Positions 1-7,226 of a stretch of 32,300 nt of DNA are shown piece by piece; the first letter of the stretch is position 1; every line of letters starts with the position of its first letter. The DNA lies in NCBI GenBank assembly GCA_934635545.1, contig CAKTZN010000003.1:1-32300 (forward strand), read 5' to 3'. The notes below the pieces were generated by a model. It saw only the letters and a list, made by a program, of their open reading frames with translations. It was not told the DNA's origin and made no database searches. The position numbers and the translations under genes are program-made. The DNA is from an uncultured Oscillospiraceae bacterium (GTDB taxonomy: Bacteria; Bacillota; Clostridia; Oscillospirales; Oscillospiraceae).

Positions 1-35
1 GACCGCCTGCACCGGACATTACGCAGTTCTTCACA

Positions 36-74
36 CGCAGGAGGTCACTGGTTCGAGTCCAGCAGTCTCCACCA
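36..74 (+). other. tRNA 3'-end fragment (probable integration site)
   Basis: The stretch reads as the 3' part of a tRNA: end of an anticodon stem, a variable loop, a T-arm with TTCGAGT loop, the 3' acceptor strand AGTCTCC, a discriminator A and an encoded CCA. The T-stem pairs at four of five positions. The 35 bases before it do not supply a matching anticodon stem partner (CCTGC would be needed next to the loop), so within the window it is a fragment rather than a whole tRNA gene. A tyrosine recombinase gene reading towards it starts about 200 bases away, the usual arrangement of elements integrated at tRNA 3' ends. The amino acid identity is not determinable; CAC would be the anticodon if the loop is TTCACAC. 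Confidence 0.6.
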
Positions 75-108
75 AATCCCACCTCATTTGAGGTGGGATT
101 TTTCTTTT
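75..108 (+). terminator. Rho-independent terminator after the tRNA fragment
   Basis: A perfect 12-bp stem (75-86 with 89-100) with a two-base loop is followed by a T-rich tail (TTTTTCTTTT). It directly follows the CCA end, as expected for a tRNA terminator. It may also stop minus-strand readthrough from the integrase, since the A-rich side faces that gene. Confidence 0.8.
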
Positions 109-244
109 GTCTGAACGCCGCAAACCGTTGATATGACGCGGTTTTTGGGCTTGCTCTCTAACAACTTTGATACAACTCTCCAACAGGTCAGCACCAACTT
201 CCGTGCAGCTTTTTGGCAGGTCTTCAGCGACTTTGCAACAAAAG

Positions 245-264
245 ATGTGGCACTTATGTGGCAC
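245..264. repeat. Tandem direct repeat near att, possible integrase arm site
   Basis: ATGTGGCAC occurs at 245-253 and again at 256-264, an 11-base period, just downstream of the integrase stop codon. Short direct repeats beside the core site are the usual arm-binding sites of two-domain tyrosine recombinases. The role here is inferred from position only. Confidence 0.35.
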
Positions 265-271
265 CTGCTGC

Positions 272-1369
272 TTATCCAAGAGCCGCACAGACCTTGTTGG
301 CCGTGTCCTGCTGGCGTGTCTCGTGCTGGTAATGGGTGTAGACACGGAGCGTCATATCTACCGTTGTATGCCCCGCGAGATACTGAATCTCTTTGATGTC
401 CAGCCCGCTTTCAAAAAGCCGTGTGATGTAGGTATGCCGCAGCAGGTGAGGCGTGACGTGGAAATCAAGGCTTCGCACCATCTTGGAATTGGTGGCCTTG
501 GTGCCGAGTTCCGCCGGATCATCAACTGTTCTTCGCCGCACCATGTCCCACAGATTGGAGAAACTGCTTTGCGACAGGGGCTTGCCGTTTTCCATGTGCA
601 GGACGAAAGGGCTTCCGCCGGAGCTTTTAAGCCCCTTCAGCGTGTCCAGAAGCGTCGGGGGTATGGGAATATCCCTGACAGCCGCCGAGGTCTTCAGAGC
701 CTCGCTGACAACGGTTTGAGCGCTTGTGAATACCGCGTTGTGCCGAACGTGGATGATTTGCTTGTCGAGCTCAACATCCTCCCACATCAAGCCGCAGATT
801 TCACCCCGCCGCATCCCTGTTTGAAGGGCGATCAAGCAGAACAGATATGCCCGTGTGCTGCTTACCGCGTCCAGAAGCCGCTTTGACTGATCCGCAGTCA
901 GGGCGGTCTTTTCTTTTGTGCGAACGCCTTTGCTCTTGATCTTTGTGGGCACGGGCGACTTGGCAATCAGGTTGTTATCCACGGCGGCATTGAACACGCC
1001 TCGCAGAATCTGAATTACCTTGTCATTGAGGCTCTTGCTGTTCTTAGCCAGTGCCGCCACGATCAACTGAATCTGCATGGGTGATACTTTCTTCAAAGGC
1101 ACGTCCCGCAGAAACGGGTAAATGTGGTTGTTCAGGGCATTCCTGAGAGCTTCCAATGACTTCTGCCGCAGGTATGGCTTTTTGTAAACGTTGAACCACA
1201 CCTCTGCATACTCTCCGAAGGTGGAATTGTCAAGGATGTCCAGCCCTGTGCCAATCTGAAGCATGACCTCTTTCTTCTTTTGCTCTAACCCCTCCTCCGT
1301 TTTGGAACGAATCCATTTCCGCTTGCCGTTGGGCAGCATGACCGATGTTCTATACAGTTTATTTGCCAT
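272..1369 (-). CDS. Tyrosine recombinase / phage-type integrase
   Basis: A 365-residue site-specific recombinase of the phage integrase family that would integrate and excise the mobile element at the adjacent tRNA end. An N-terminal arm-binding region (about 1-50) and a SAM-like core-binding domain (about 50-140) precede the catalytic domain (about 155-350). Catalytic residues are visible: Arg187 in TGMRRGE, His308 and Arg311 in PHLLRHT, His334 in LAGHTT and the nucleophile Tyr344 in RVYTHY. The start at 1369 is preceded by AAGGAG eight to nine bases upstream. Length and residues look intact, so it may still be active although the right part of the element is lost. It reads towards the tRNA fragment, with its own promoter at 1450-1478. 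Confidence 0.95.
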   Translation of the reverse strand: MANKLYRTSVMLPNGKRKWIRSKTEEGLEQKKKEVMLQIGTGLDILDNSTFGEYAEVWFNVYKKPYLRQKSLEALRNALNNHIYPFLRDVPLKKVSPMQIQLIVAALAKNSKSLNDKVIQILRGVFNAAVDNNLIAKSPVPTKIKSKGVRTKEKTALTADQSKRLLDAVSSTRAYLFCLIALQTGMRRGEICGLMWEDVELDKQIIHVRHNAVFTSAQTVVSEALKTSAAVRDIPIPPTLLDTLKGLKSSGGSPFVLHMENGKPLSQSSFSNLWDMVRRRTVDDPAELGTKATNSKMVRSLDFHVTPHLLRHTYITRLFESGLDIKEIQYLAGHTTVDMTLRVYTHYQHETRQQDTANKVCAALG

Positions 1370-1449
1370 GATTGTTATCTCCTTATGTATCCGAAATACA
1401 CAAGGCTACGGATAACAACAATTAGATTGCAAAATCTGTATGATGTACT

Positions 1450-1478
1450 ATTATAACGATTTCACAACGCATTTGCAA
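1450..1478 (-). promoter_or_regulatory. Sigma-70 promoter of the integrase gene
   Basis: On the minus strand TTGCAA (1478-1473) and TATAAT (1455-1450) are separated by exactly 17 bases, a strong vegetative promoter about 80 bases upstream of the integrase start. TTGCAA is palindromic and lies next to the -10 region of the opposing promoter, so the two overlap. Confidence 0.7.
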
Positions 1479-1487
1479 TGCTATAAT
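1461..1487 (+). promoter_or_regulatory. Divergent plus-strand promoter for the element genes
   Basis: An extended -10 element TGCTATAAT (TATAAT at 1482-1487) has TTCACA at 1461-1466 with a short 15-base spacer; the TGn motif can compensate for a poor -35. It points to the gene at 1552 and overlaps the integrase promoter, so the two directions probably interfere or share a regulator. Confidence 0.55.
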
Positions 1488-1551
1488 AGAGACATCAAGT
1501 GAGAGATACAACACCTCACAAAACAAAATGAAAAATAAAGGAGAAAAAATT

Positions 1552-1968
1552 ATGTACGCGAATCTTTTGACTTCTACGATTGAGATGACCAAGACCGAGG
1601 CCGCTGCCGCCGGTAAGCTGAACAGTGCCGAGTTTGCCGATTTGAAGGAACTCCGTGAAACGTTCCCCACCTATAAGATTATGATTGTAAAGCCCGCAGC
1701 CAAGAAGGGCGACCACTTCAAGGGACTGACGCTCAAATACATGGAGAACTATATTCAGCGTCACAATAAGGATGTGCTGGTAGACTTCTATAAGTTGTGT
1801 GGCAAAGACGAAAGCGGCAAGAAGGTCGAGTTGGCTGCTACTGCTACCTATGGTGAAATCAAAATGTGGTTTCTGGATAAGTTTCCCGAAATTGAAAAGA
1901 TGAACGCAGATGTCAATAAGATCATTGAAAATGCCCGTGACAGCCGTGCAGCACGCAACGCATCCTGA
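1552..1968 (+). CDS. Small element protein, paralogue of the next gene
   Basis: A 138-residue, Lys-rich protein of unknown function. The start at 1552 is chosen because AAAGGAG lies nine bases upstream; an earlier ATG at 1528 lacks such a site and would overlap the Shine-Dalgarno. It shares a pattern with the neighbour at 2001: an ETFPTYK-type motif, then HFKGLTLKYMENYI, then EIKMWFLDKFPEIEKM near the C-terminus. No signal peptide or membrane segment is seen. The pair is probably translated from one message (33 bases apart). Small conserved proteins of this kind are typical cargo of Clostridia integrative elements; a DNA-binding or regulatory role is only a guess. Confidence 0.8.
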   Translation: MYANLLTSTIEMTKTEAAAAGKLNSAEFADLKELRETFPTYKIMIVKPAAKKGDHFKGLTLKYMENYIQRHNKDVLVDFYKLCGKDESGKKVELAATATYGEIKMWFLDKFPEIEKMNADVNKIIENARDSRAARNAS

Positions 1969-2000
1969 ATCAATCACAAGAACAGAAAGGAGATACGATT

Positions 2001-2423
2001 ATGGCTAAGATGACGACCGCGATCCGTCTGGATTTTGATAAGAACCTCATTATTCTGAATAGTACGTTTGCTAAGAAGGTCAGAAGAATTGGCTCCCCTG
2101 AGTATAGCCAGTTCCAAGAGGTACACAGCGAGTTCCCTACTTTCAAGGTTGTCCAGCGTCAGATCAGGAAAAAGTCCGATCAGGAGCATTACAAAGGGCT
2201 TACCTATGACTACATGAGGGCGTATATCACTGAAAATGTGGGCAAAGAGGGTGCCTCTGACGAAGAACGGAAAGCCGCCGTAAAAGAAGCACTTGACGTG
2301 TTGGAAAACAAGATTTTCATTTCCAAGTGCCACAGCAACACACAGCGTTATCCCGCAATCAAGAATTGGTTTCTGGCTACATATCCCGAAGTCAAGGAAG
2401 TTTATAAGAAAGAAGCCGCGTAA
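2001..2423 (+). CDS. Small element protein, paralogue of the previous gene
   Basis: A 140-residue basic protein of unknown function, preceded by AAAGGAG nine bases before ATG. It repeats the architecture of the gene at 1552: SEFPTFKVV, then HYKGLTYDYMRAYI, then AIKNWFLATYPEVKEV. It carries an extra charged insert (about residues 77-100). The two copies have diverged well beyond a recent duplication, so both have probably been kept for some time. A strong terminator follows at 2473. Confidence 0.8.
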   Translation: MAKMTTAIRLDFDKNLIILNSTFAKKVRRIGSPEYSQFQEVHSEFPTFKVVQRQIRKKSDQEHYKGLTYDYMRAYITENVGKEGASDEERKAAVKEALDVLENKIFISKCHSNTQRYPAIKNWFLATYPEVKEVYKKEAA

Positions 2424-2472
2424 TAATCCGCCAGCCAGAGGCCAAGAGGTTATGAAAAATGAATACAGCATG

Positions 2473-2517
2473 ATACCGCCGTTTCCAAGATCGGAAATGG
2501 CGGTATTTCTTACTTTT
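2473..2517 (+). terminator. Terminator of the paired small genes
   Basis: A 14-bp stem (2473-2486 with 2493-2506, one G-T pair) with a six-base loop, followed by a T-rich tail. It closes the 1552-2423 transcription unit just before a new promoter at 2540. Confidence 0.75.
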
Positions 2518-2539
2518 GAGACAAATAAAGCAACGATTT

Positions 2540-2568
2540 TTGACTTTTTGTAAAAAATATTGTATAAT
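2540..2568 (+). promoter_or_regulatory. Strong sigma-70 promoter
   Basis: TTGACT (2540-2545), a 17-base spacer and TATAAT (2563-2568), in an AT-rich setting. It would drive the unit from about 2633 to the end of the element. Confidence 0.8.
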
Positions 2569-2632
2569 ATTTATAGAAAGTGAGAGAAAGATATAACTCG
2601 CTTTCAATTTGGAATGAAGGGGGGGAATAAAT

Positions 2633-2722
2633 ATAAAACGATATCAGAGCGTTTTTGAACGTTACTTAGATGCAGCGGAAAAGACAGCAGATGTTACGCT
2701 TCGTTGGTACTACCAAAAGTAG
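2633..2722 (+). pseudogene. Short reading frame ending at in-frame TAG, ATA at expected start
   Basis: From 2633 a frame encodes 29 residues including YQSVFERYLDAAEKTADV and then RWYYQK before TAG at 2720-2722. A GGGGGGG Shine-Dalgarno run sits about seven bases upstream, but the codon at the start position is ATA, not ATG. The frame continues directly after TAG into the 48-residue gene at 2723, so the two probably formed one protein of about 78 residues. Either the gene has decayed (ATG to ATA, CAG to TAG) or TAG is read through. No known domain is recognised. Confidence 0.45.
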
Positions 2723-2869
2723 ATGATGATGGCAAATCTGCTGAATGATGCTGAAATAGAACGTATCGCGGATCGTGTACTTGAGCGGTTGCGTGTTACC
2801 ATCGACATCGATAATCTGCGTCAAGTCCTAAAGGAACTTGATGACGAGATCAACAAGCTGGGGAAATGA
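2723..2869 (+). CDS. Small acidic protein, 48 residues
   Basis: Begins with three consecutive ATG codons immediately after a TAG in the same frame and ends with TGA at 2867-2869. The product is helical and rich in charged residues (IERIADRVLERLRVTID, then LRQVLKELDDEINKLGK), suggesting a coiled coil or a small oligomerising regulator. There is no clear Shine-Dalgarno at 2723, so it would need readthrough of, or coupling with, the upstream frame. The function is unknown. Confidence 0.5.
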   Translation: MMMANLLNDAEIERIADRVLERLRVTIDIDNLRQVLKELDDEINKLGK

Positions 2870-2882
2870 TCCCCCAGCTTGT
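2853..2882. repeat. Inverted repeat over the end of the small gene
   Basis: ACAAGCTGGGG (2853-2863) pairs perfectly with CCCCAGCTTGT (2872-2882) across an eight-base loop that contains the stop codon. No T-run follows on either strand, so this is more likely an RNA stability element or attenuator than an efficient intrinsic terminator. Confidence 0.5.
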
Positions 2883-2921
2883 AAAAAATAAAATTTGAGA
2901 AAGAGGAAAAGGAGATTTCCT

Positions 2922-3503
2922 ATGGAAAGATACACATTTCCTAATTAGAGATTTGTTTGCGTTCATCGTGAACGTCCCACAGCGAACTTCTTAGGAATCA
3001 AAAATGAGAACTGGATGGCTGCGGCTCGTGATCTTACTCCCCATGCCCTGCTGTTGTATCTGTATTTTGCAGCCAATGCCAACAATTATGTTTTGGCAGT
3101 ATCTCCGGCGGCGATCCGCCAAGCCATCGGTATGCCACGCTCGACATACCACGATCAATTTCATGTGCTGGAAGATAAGGGCTATCTGATTCCGACCAAG
3201 GGTAACACCTTTGATTTTTTTGAAGTACCGCGTCCGCGTACCGTCAGAAATGATGAGGAAAAGTTGGAAGTCGGACAGAATTTTGAAATGTGTACGGCTG
3301 ACGGCTGCCCTGATGAACAGGCCGATCAAAATGTATTGGGAGAGGATATAGAAATAAATAATATCCAATTTCCAGATAATGAGATAAATAATGGGGAACT
3401 GCGAGAATTTCTCAAGCAATACTGTGATCCAGCAGAGCATACACCCCCAAAAGAAGAAAAAACCGAAGAATACCCCCTAATTAAGGCGGACTTCGTATTT
3501 TAA
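2922..3503 (+). CDS. Winged-helix protein of the element with in-frame TAG at codon 9
   Basis: ATG at 2922 has a good Shine-Dalgarno (AAAAGGAG, seven to eight bases away), but codon 9 is TAG (2946-2948). The frame then stays open for 184 more codons to TAA. Residues before the next ATG (3015) look like real coding sequence continuous with the rest (for example RPTANFLGIKNENWMAAARD), so the true protein probably spans the TAG. The body contains a helix-turn-helix like region (LSPAAIRQAIGMP-type: SPAAIRQAIGMPRSTYHDQF) followed by KGYLI, typical of a winged helix, and an acidic tail. It is possibly a replication or transcription regulator of the element. If TAG stops translation, only initiation at 3015 without a clear ribosome site would remain. 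Confidence 0.65.
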
Positions 3504-3523
3504 TATTTTAAGGAGAAAAAGGT

Positions 3524-3748
3524 ATGAAATTTTTTATTTCCAGCAAGGCAATGCTGGACGTTAATTTTGAAGTAGAAGCCAATAGCAAGGGCGAGGCCAT
3601 GGACAAATTCAGAAGCGGCTTCTTTGACTATTGGGACATTCCCACAGATGTGAAACCTGAAATTTGCGGAGATCACGCCATTGTTACAGGGAATGAGAAT
3701 GGAACCTATCCGCTGCGTTTGACTTTTTCTCTCTATGACGAAGTTTGA
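3524..3748 (+). CDS. Small conserved-looking protein, 74 residues
   Basis: Starts with KFFISSKAMLDVNFEVEA and ends ...TFSLYDEV. AAGGAGAAAAAGGT precedes the ATG at 3524. It is intact, acidic and soluble, with no recognised domain. Its last 14 bases overlap the start of the GIY-YIG gene (ATG at 3735), which suggests translational coupling. Small proteins of this size in elements are often inhibitors or regulators, but nothing in the sequence proves it. Confidence 0.7.
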   Translation: MKFFISSKAMLDVNFEVEANSKGEAMDKFRSGFFDYWDIPTDVKPEICGDHAIVTGNENGTYPLRLTFSLYDEV

Positions 3749-3917
3749 GCAACGCATCTATAATTCCTTGAAACGCAAAGGACTATCCCCATAGTTTGAA
3801 CACGCTGGTGTTTATGCGATCCTCTTGGATGGGCGGATCGTCTACATCGGCAAGAGCTTCAATATGCTGGCACGCATGGCGTAGCACTATGCGGGGATTC
3901 AGATGCAGGCAGAGCAT
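3735..3917 (+). pseudogene. Truncated GIY-YIG protein with two in-frame TAG codons
   Basis: The frame opening at 3735 encodes a GIY-YIG nuclease-like domain: GVYAILLDGRIVYIGKS holds both the GVY and YIG motifs. TAG occurs at codon 20 (3792-3794, after KGLSP) and codon 50 (3882-3884, after MLARMA), with no other disruption. After about residue 61 the frame becomes the N-terminus of the 2-hydroxyacid dehydrogenase, so the 3' part, including later catalytic residues of the family, is missing. Full-length GIY-YIG domains need about 100 residues. This marks the right-hand break of the element. Confidence 0.7.
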
Positions 3918-4874
3918 ATGGAAAAGGTCTTTCTGACAGAGCGGATCCATGACGACGCTGTCGCCTATCTGAAGGAGCGCTTTCAGGTGGTGCAGGGTAC
4001 TTCCACCGAGGCGACGGAGATCATCCGCCAGGCCCAGGGCTGTGCCGGTATCCTGATCCGCTCCGCCAGGATCACGGCAGAGGTCATGGACGCCATCCCC
4101 ACCCTGAAGGTCATCGCCAAGCACGGCATGGGCGTGGATAACATTGATGTGACTCACGCCACGGAAAAGGGCATTCAGGTGGTCAACGCCCCCTACTCCA
4201 ACATGAACGCTGTGGCCGAGCATATCGTAACGCTGATGCTGGCCCTGAGCAAACGCATTGTCCGTATGGACAAGCTGACCCGTCAGGGGCAGTTCACCCA
4301 GCGCAACACCTATAAGACCACCGAGCTGAAGGACGCCACCGTGGGCATTATCGGTCTGGGCAAGATCTCCCGCCTGGTGGTGAAGAAGTTCTCCGGCTTC
4401 GAGATGCACATCATCGCCAGCGACCCCTTCGTCAAGCAGAAGGACGTGGGCGATCTGCCGGTGACCATGGTCTCCGCCGACGAGGTATACCGCACCGCGG
4501 ATTTCGTCATCGTCCATACCTCCCTGTTCCCCTCTACCTTCCATCTGGTAGGCGCGCAGCAGTTCCGGATGATGAAGCCCACCGCGTACCTCATCAATGC
4601 CGCCCGCGGCCCCATCATCGACGAGGTGGCCCTTGTGGAAGCGCTGGATGCCGGTGAGATCGCCGGTGCGGGACTGGATGTCTTTGAGCAGGAACCGCCC
4701 GCGCAGGATAACCCCCTCTTTGCAATGGATAATGTGATCGTGTCTCCCCATAATGCGGCGCTCAGCGACGGTGCCCTGCGGGCCATGGCCATGGACAGCG
4801 CACTGGGGATCACAGAGTACTTAACGGGAAAGCCCGTCACCTATCCGGTGAACCGGGCCGTACTGGAACGATAA
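3918..4874 (+). CDS. D-isomer-specific 2-hydroxyacid dehydrogenase (SerA-like)
   Basis: A cytoplasmic NAD(H)-dependent dehydrogenase acting on a 2-hydroxy or 2-keto acid. From the Met at 3918 (318 residues) it shows the Rossmann motif GLGKIS (146-151), the catalytic Arg in NAARGPIID (Arg230), the Glu in DVFEQEPP and the His in SPHNAALS (His278). The length fits the family (about 310-330). Met at 3918 (MEKVFLTERI) is the likely native start; the frame is open further upstream only because the element gene is fused in the same frame, and no Shine-Dalgarno precedes 3918. Expression must come from the element's message or by coupling. It starts a four-gene metabolic group. The true substrate is unknown; 3-phosphoglycerate is not implied. 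Confidence 0.85.
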   Translation: MEKVFLTERIHDDAVAYLKERFQVVQGTSTEATEIIRQAQGCAGILIRSARITAEVMDAIPTLKVIAKHGMGVDNIDVTHATEKGIQVVNAPYSNMNAVAEHIVTLMLALSKRIVRMDKLTRQGQFTQRNTYKTTELKDATVGIIGLGKISRLVVKKFSGFEMHIIASDPFVKQKDVGDLPVTMVSADEVYRTADFVIVHTSLFPSTFHLVGAQQFRMMKPTAYLINAARGPIIDEVALVEALDAGEIAGAGLDVFEQEPPAQDNPLFAMDNVIVSPHNAALSDGALRAMAMDSALGITEYLTGKPVTYPVNRAVLER

Positions 4875-4890
4875 AAGGAGTGAAAGAAAC

Positions 4891-5745
4891 ATGTCATTTA
4901 CAAAGGTATACCGCTTCCAGAACCTGCCCGGTTATGAAAGCGTCATTTCCAAGGGCAATTCCGAGATGACCTATATGGGCTTTGGCCGCATCCTGCTGGA
5001 GGCCGGACAGACTCTGGAATACACCGTGACCGGCGAGGAACAGGCCATGGTGCTGCAGCAGGGCGACTTCCAGGCTTGGGTGGAATACGACGGCCAGATG
5101 GTCATCAATGGCCGTGAGGGTGCCCGAGGCAATGTCTATGACGACATGCCCACCGCCCTGTATCTGCCACCCCGCGCCAAGGTGAAGCTCACCAGCAAGA
5201 ACGGCATGGAGGCCCGCGTCTATACCGCCTACTGCGACGAGGGCAACGCGCCTTACTTCTGCCCGCCCGAGGAGATCGAAGAGGGTGAGCCGGGTGAGTA
5301 CATCTATAAGCGGAAGTACCGCTTCATCTTCGGCCAGCCCGGCAAGCACAACGACCATATCACCAAACTGCTGATTGTGGGCGAGACTGTGTCCGTCCCC
5401 GGCGGCTGGATCGGTTTCCCGGCCCACCGCCACGACTATGAGCGCCCCGGCAAGGAAGTGGTGCTGGACGAGATCTTCTCCTTCCAGATGACCTCCGAGG
5501 GTACCGGCAAGGGCGGCGTATTGCAGCATGGCTACGATCTGACCGACGACAACCAGAAGCTGTGGGACGAGGTCAATGTCATCGAGGAGAACAACACCGC
5601 CGTGGCGCTGCCGGTAGGTTATCATACCACCGTGGCGCTGCCCGGCACCGTGGCATATCTGCTGTGGGGTCTGGCCGGTGACACCAAAAAGTACAAAGTG
5701 CAGTTTGACGAGCGCTATTCCTGGCTGGAGGGCTGCCTGTACTAA
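4891..5745 (+). CDS. 5-deoxy-glucuronate isomerase family protein (IolB/KduI-like)
   Basis: A 284-residue two-cupin protein of the IolB/KduI superfamily, which isomerises uronate-type sugars (5-deoxy-glucuronate in inositol breakdown, 5-keto-4-deoxyuronate in pectin breakdown). The metal site is visible: His179 and His181 in PAHRHDYERP, Glu194 in LDEIFSF and His245 in PVGYHTTV. AAAGGAGTG precedes the ATG, 16 bases after the dehydrogenase stop. No other iol gene is in the window, so the exact substrate is open; the neighbouring dehydrogenases and UlaG-like hydrolase fit a uronate or cyclitol pathway. Confidence 0.75.
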   Translation: MSFTKVYRFQNLPGYESVISKGNSEMTYMGFGRILLEAGQTLEYTVTGEEQAMVLQQGDFQAWVEYDGQMVINGREGARGNVYDDMPTALYLPPRAKVKLTSKNGMEARVYTAYCDEGNAPYFCPPEEIEEGEPGEYIYKRKYRFIFGQPGKHNDHITKLLIVGETVSVPGGWIGFPAHRHDYERPGKEVVLDEIFSFQMTSEGTGKGGVLQHGYDLTDDNQKLWDEVNVIEENNTAVALPVGYHTTVALPGTVAYLLWGLAGDTKKYKVQFDERYSWLEGCLY

Positions 5746-5766
5746 GCGAGGATAAGGAGCCATGTA

Positions 5767-6570
5767 ATGAAGCTATTAGAAGAGATCCATGCAGTACCGT
5801 TGCAAAACGGTGAGCTGGCCATCTGCTGGCTGGGTCAGGCGGGCTTCTGGCTAAAGGATGCCCAAGGACACACACTGGTGCTGGATCCCTATTTCACCAA
5901 CTGCGGTCAGCGTATTAAGGGATTCAAGAGGTTGTCAGCCCAGTTGATCGATCCAGCGGAGGCAGCGCCGCAATACTACGTCACCACCCACACGCATTTC
6001 GACCACTTTGATTTCGACGCCATCCCGATCATTGCCCGCAACGCTCCACAAACACTATTTCTGGGGCCGGGAAGCTGCGTAGAAGAGCTGGAAAAGCTGG
6101 GCGTGCAGGAAGGGCGCTGCTGCCTTTTGGGGCGCGGAAGCCTTTATACCGACCGTACGGTGACCATTCGGGCGATCCTTGCAGATCACGGCGACATGGC
6201 CCCGGACGCCATCGGGGTGCTGCTGGAGATGGGCGGACACCGGCTGTACTTCTCCGGCGATACCGCTTTTCATGAGGAATTGTTCCAGACGGTGGCCCGG
6301 TTTCGGCCGGAGGTGGTATTCCTGTCCGTCAACGGTCAGTTCGGCAACATGAACGCGGAAGAGGGTGCCCGTGCAGCGGCGCTCTGCGGCGCAAGGTACG
6401 CCGTGCCCTGTCATCTCTGGACATTTATGGAGCATCAGGGCGACCTTTACCGTTTCTGCAAGCGGTTGGAAGAAAACAAAAGCTGTTCACCGCGCCTCTT
6501 TGCCCAAGGGGAGATTCAGATATTGAACAGCAGCAACGAATTATTGGAAAGAGGAGAGCGATATCTATGA
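5767..6570 (+). CDS. UlaG-like metallo-beta-lactamase-fold hydrolase
   Basis: A 267-residue metal-dependent hydrolase. The motif THTHFDHFD (His75, His77, Asp79, His80) is the zinc or manganese site of the fold; SGDTAF supplies the later Asp, and PCHLW a further His. The early WLGQAGFWL and DPYFTN segments match the UlaG (L-ascorbate-6-phosphate lactonase) type. AAGGAG lies seven bases before ATG. Its last four bases overlap the start of the next gene (ATGA), so the two are co-translated. A lactonase role in a sugar-acid pathway is plausible, not proven. Confidence 0.8.
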   Translation: MKLLEEIHAVPLQNGELAICWLGQAGFWLKDAQGHTLVLDPYFTNCGQRIKGFKRLSAQLIDPAEAAPQYYVTTHTHFDHFDFDAIPIIARNAPQTLFLGPGSCVEELEKLGVQEGRCCLLGRGSLYTDRTVTIRAILADHGDMAPDAIGVLLEMGGHRLYFSGDTAFHEELFQTVARFRPEVVFLSVNGQFGNMNAEEGARAAALCGARYAVPCHLWTFMEHQGDLYRFCKRLEENKSCSPRLFAQGEIQILNSSNELLERGERYL

Positions 6571-7226
6571 AAGCGATCCGTTTTATGCAGCCGGAGGTCA
6601 TCGAATACTCCGATATCCCTGCACCCCAGGTCAAGGACAACGAGGTTCTCGCCAAAATCGCCTATGCCGGTTTCTGCGCCACGGACATCGAGCTGCTGAC
6701 CGGTGAAATGGTACATATCAAGAACGGCAACACCAAATACCCCATCATCCCCGGCCATGAATGGAGCGGCACCATTGTGGCAGTGGGCAAGGACGTCCGC
6801 GATTTTCAGGTGGGCGACCGGATCACCTCCGATGTGAGCCTGGGCTGCGGCGAGTGCGATGAGTGCCGGAAGGGGCATTATAACCTATGTCCCAACCGCG
6901 AGGTCATCGGCTCCTATAAAAACCGTCAGGGCGTGTTTGCCGAATATGTGGCCGTACCCCAGCGCCATGTCTACAAGATCCCCGAGGGACTGAGCATGGA
7001 GGAGGCCGCCCTGGCCGAGCCTGCCGCTACCGCCATGTACGCCGTCAGCAAGGCGAAGATCCCTGCGGGCGCGGAGGTTCTGGTGATCGGCGACGGCCCC
7101 ATCGGCCAGTTGGCCGCGCAGTTGGCCAATATCGCCGGTGCCAGCAAGGTCATCATGGCCGGAAGCTGGGATGAAAAGCTGGCCATCGCCAGGGAGTGCG
7201 GCATCAGCCTTACTCCGCCTCCTTGA
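6567..7226 (+). pseudogene. Zinc alcohol/polyol dehydrogenase, truncated
   Basis: The N-terminal two thirds of a medium-chain dehydrogenase (sorbitol/galactitol dehydrogenase type). Visible are the catalytic zinc Cys (GFCATD), GHEWSG with His and Glu, the structural zinc cysteines (CGECDECRKGHYNLC) and the cofactor motif GDGPIGQLAAQ. Homologous sequence runs to about ARECGIS; then the frame meets unrelated DNA and stops after LTPPP at 7226. Normal members are about 340-350 residues; this has 219 and lacks the rest of the Rossmann domain, so it is probably inactive. Confidence 0.8.

Noticed and set aside
1..74. Complete tRNA-Val with anticodon CAC
   Set aside because: The anticodon loop could read CAC, but the 5' side of the anticodon stem does not pair and only 35 upstream bases are present, so a whole tRNA is not supported.
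245..264. Possible start of a CRISPR array from the 9-base direct repeats
   Set aside because: Only two copies with a two-base spacer; no repeat-spacer structure here or elsewhere in the window.
31..345. Minus-strand frame ending in VETAGLEPVTSCV
   Set aside because: It is the reverse complement of the tRNA fragment; such AGLEP peptides are a common artefact of tRNA sequence. The same applies to a similar frame near 11337-11612.
3783..4751. Minus-strand frame opposite the 2-hydroxyacid dehydrogenase
   Set aside because: Antisense shadow of a gene with clear catalytic motifs.
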